From Bacillus_BD sp963708895 (lineage in GTDB: Bacteria; Bacillota; Bacilli; Bacillales; Cytobacillaceae): a stretch of DNA of 64,000 bases. The first letter of the stretch is position 1. Each line of letters begins with the position of its first letter. Location: positions 62,001-126,000 of the forward strand of contig CAVPUE010000004.1 in NCBI GenBank assembly GCA_963708895.1, read 5' to 3'. Shown in pieces: positions 62,431 to 64,000 of this stretch. Under the pieces are notes generated by a model, which was given only the letters and a program-made list of their open reading frames with translations, was not told the DNA's origin and did not search any database. The position numbers and the translations under genes are program-made.

Positions 62431-62536
62431 TTTGTCTTAGATTTGTTAAAAGAACACTCAATAATTTTCCTTCTAAGTTCTTCCCGCCTAGTATTGTTAC
62501 CTATCCTTTTTAAATTATTCAAGGTTCGACTTTTTG

Positions 62537-62565
62537 TCATAAAGGCTTGTCCATTTCCATATAAT
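62537..62565 (+). promoter_or_regulatory. Probable sigma-E promoter of spoIID
   Basis: TCATAAA (62537-62543), 14-nt spacer and CATATAAT (62558-62565) fit the sigma-E consensus (KMATATT, CATACANT). B. subtilis spoIID is a known sigma-E gene. Confidence 0.6.
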
Positions 62566-62633
62566 TGAATGAGATTAAATGATGCTTGTAAAAAAAGAAA
62601 TAGTACACTATTTAACATGTATGGAGGAAAAAC

Positions 62634-63659
62634 ATGACGAGATTTAAACCAGTGGCTCTACTAGCTGCAGCACTATTTTTTGTCACTTTGTTGATACCAA
62701 CAATTTTAGTACTACCATTTGGAAATGATAAGGCGAGCGGGAGTTTAGGAGAGAATGTGACAGCAGAGGAAGAGAATACAGAAAGTGTCGGAACAGAGCC
62801 TATAATGGAGGTTGCCGTTTACCGGACAGCCAAAAAAACCGTTGAGAGTCTTCCTTTAGAAGAATATGTAGTCGGTGTGGTGGCATCTGAAATGCCAGCT
62901 GATTTTGAAACTGAGGCCTTGAAAGCCCAGGCCTTAACGGCTCGAACTTATATGGTGAAAAGGTTAATGATGGATGAGAAAAAGGATTTACCGAAAGATG
63001 CGGACGTTGGAGATACGGAATTTTATCAGGTGTATAAAAATAAGGAAGAATTGAAAAGGTTATGGGGTTCTGATTATGATTGGAAGTTGGCGAAAGTTCA
63101 AGAAGCGGTGAAAGAAACGGCAGGCAAGGTTTTGACTTATGAAGGTAAACCTATTGATGCCACCTTTTTCTCAACGAGTAATGGCTATACGGAAAACTCA
63201 GAAGCGATCTGGCTCAATTCCTTACCTTATTTAAAAAGTGTAGAAAGTCCTTGGGATAAGCAATCGCCAAAATTTAATGGTCAAAAGGCCATTCCTGTAG
63301 CGGAGTTTGAACAAAAATTAGGAGTCCAGGTTCCTGATGGAGGAGAAATTGGGAAAGTTGTAGAACGAACGGAAGGTAAGCGTGTCGGAACCGTAAATAT
63401 TAGCGGCAAAAAGATTTCTGGAAAAGACATTCGCAAGAAACTAGGGCTGATGTCGACAGACTTTACTTGGGAACGTAAGGGCAACAATATCATTATTCAT
63501 ACAAGAGGAAACGGTCATGGAGTCGGAATGAGTCAATACGGAGCAAATGGAATGGCTCAAGAAGGGAAAGAGTATTCAGAGATTGTTCAGTACTACTATC
63601 AAGGTGTTGAAATCGTCAATGCTGATCCATTTATTACAACGATTACGGCTAAAAAATAA
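62634..63659 (+). CDS. spoIID: Stage II sporulation protein D
   Basis: A 341-residue mother-cell membrane protein. It has one N-terminal membrane anchor (about 7-28), then the SpoIID lytic transglycosylase domain. Catalytic Glu86 is in VVASEMPADFETEALKAQA; a further conserved stretch is RGNGHGVGMSQYGANGMA. With SpoIIP and SpoIIM it degrades septal peptidoglycan during engulfment. Position after murAA is as in B. subtilis. Confidence 0.96.
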   Translation: MTRFKPVALLAAALFFVTLLIPTILVLPFGNDKASGSLGENVTAEEENTESVGTEPIMEVAVYRTAKKTVESLPLEEYVVGVVASEMPADFETEALKAQALTARTYMVKRLMMDEKKDLPKDADVGDTEFYQVYKNKEELKRLWGSDYDWKLAKVQEAVKETAGKVLTYEGKPIDATFFSTSNGYTENSEAIWLNSLPYLKSVESPWDKQSPKFNGQKAIPVAEFEQKLGVQVPDGGEIGKVVERTEGKRVGTVNISGKKISGKDIRKKLGLMSTDFTWERKGNNIIIHTRGNGHGVGMSQYGANGMAQEGKEYSEIVQYYYQGVEIVNADPFITTITAKK

Positions 63660-63661
63660 AA

Positions 63662-63700
63662 CACGAAAAAGAGGCATGATAACCATGCCTCTTTTTCGTG
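63662..63700. terminator. Strong bidirectional terminator after spoIID
   Basis: Perfect 17-bp arms, CACGAAAAAGAGGCATG and CATGCCTCTTTTTCGTG, around ATAAC serve spoIID and the convergent gene. Confidence 0.9.
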
Positions 63701-63721
63701 CTGGGTGCTAGATACCAACTA

Positions 63722-64000
63722 TTATTTTCCAATAAACATTTGAGTCCAGTAGTTGCCTGTTGTTACATGTCCAACTCCAATGTGTGTGAAGTTTGGATTC
63801 ATGATGTTTTCACGGTGACCTTGAGAATTCATCCAAGCTTGTACAACTTCTTCAGGTGAACGTTGACCCATGGCAATGTTTTCACCTGCTGATTTATAAG
63901 AAATGCCGTATGCTTTCATCATATCAAAAGGTGAACCGTAAGTTGGGCTTGTATGGCTAAAGTAATTTTTTGTTTGCATATCCTTCGATTTATCACGTGC
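63722..64000 (-). CDS. CAP-domain (SCP-like) secreted protein, C-terminal part
   Basis: The C-terminal 92 codons of a gene that begins beyond the right edge. The CAP/SCP fold is clear: YFSHTSPTYGSPFDMM, AGENIAMGQ, VVQAWMNSQGHRENIMNPNF, HIGVGHV and the final YWTQMFIG. Bacterial CAP proteins of the YkwD type are secreted and mostly of unknown function. Upstream in-frame codons (RDKSKD) run to the window edge, so the ATG at 63979 is internal. It is probably the full domain at the end of a longer precursor. Confidence 0.88.
   Translation of the reverse strand, partial: ARDKSKDMQTKNYFSHTSPTYGSPFDMMKAYGISYKSAGENIAMGQRSPEEVVQAWMNSQGHRENIMNPNFTHIGVGHVTTGNYWTQMFIGK

Noticed and set aside
1..64000. 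tRNA, rRNA, prophage or transposase genes
   Set aside because: None could be recognised on either strand.

Overview
The window is low-GC Firmicute chromosome from a member of the Bacillaceae. The evidence is the spore genes spo0F, spoIIR and spoIID, Bacillus-type promoters, strong AGGAGG ribosome sites, GTG/TTG starts, and a gene order that closely follows Bacillus subtilis from acdA-rpoE-pyrG through rho-prfA-ywlC-glyA-upp-atp to ywmB-murAA-spoIID. It is not B. subtilis itself, because it carries a complex I (nuo) operon, a nos-type accessory cluster and cobalamin-controlled nrd and metE genes. The genus cannot be fixed from the sequence alone.

Layout. 1-3.3 kb: end of a thiolase gene, two acyl-CoA dehydrogenases and a TetR regulator (fatty-acid oxidation). 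3.6-13.4 kb: small membrane protein, rpoE, pyrG with its CTP-sensing attenuator, ywjG, spo0F, transaldolase, murA2, glpX, rho, rpmE. 13.5-18.3 kb: prfA-prmC, spoIIR, ywlB and ywlC, with a dense DnaA-box cluster at the ywlB/ywlC junction. 18.3-31.3 kb: about 13 kb of accessory DNA between ywlC and mntP, which are neighbours in B. subtilis. It holds a two-component system, nosD-nosL-nosY-nosF without nosZ, a cobalamin riboswitch followed by nrdHIEF-dut, and a convergent metE with its own cobalamin riboswitch. 31.5-41.2 kb: mntP, ywlE, a chemoreceptor, rpiB, ywlG, glyA, upp, mnaA and a secreted subtilisin-family protease. 41.8-48.9 kb: complete ATP synthase operon. 49.2-59.5 kb: an 11-subunit complex I operon without nuoE, nuoF or nuoG. 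59.7-64 kb: ywzB, ywmB, murAA, spoIID and the end of a CAP-domain protein gene.

How it works together. The window pairs energy conservation (complex I and F1Fo-ATPase) with nucleotide supply (pyrG, upp, nrd, dut, glyA), envelope synthesis (two MurA enzymes, MnaA) and sporulation signalling. Both cobalamin riboswitches control B12-independent isozymes (NrdEF and MetE), so the cell probably also has B12-dependent NrdJ and MetH elsewhere and chooses between them by B12 supply.

Two features cut across the window. First, a family of about 180-bp non-coding repeats with imperfect terminal inverted repeats lies only between genes: three full copies, one rearranged copy and several deletion scars. 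Second, seven genes (prmC, nosD, nrdE, the protease, atpA, nuoL, murAA) carry nine single-base frameshifts, mostly extra bases. Several of these genes are essential or nearly so, so unpolished sequence is the likeliest cause. Their coordinates are given here for the reconstructed full-length genes.
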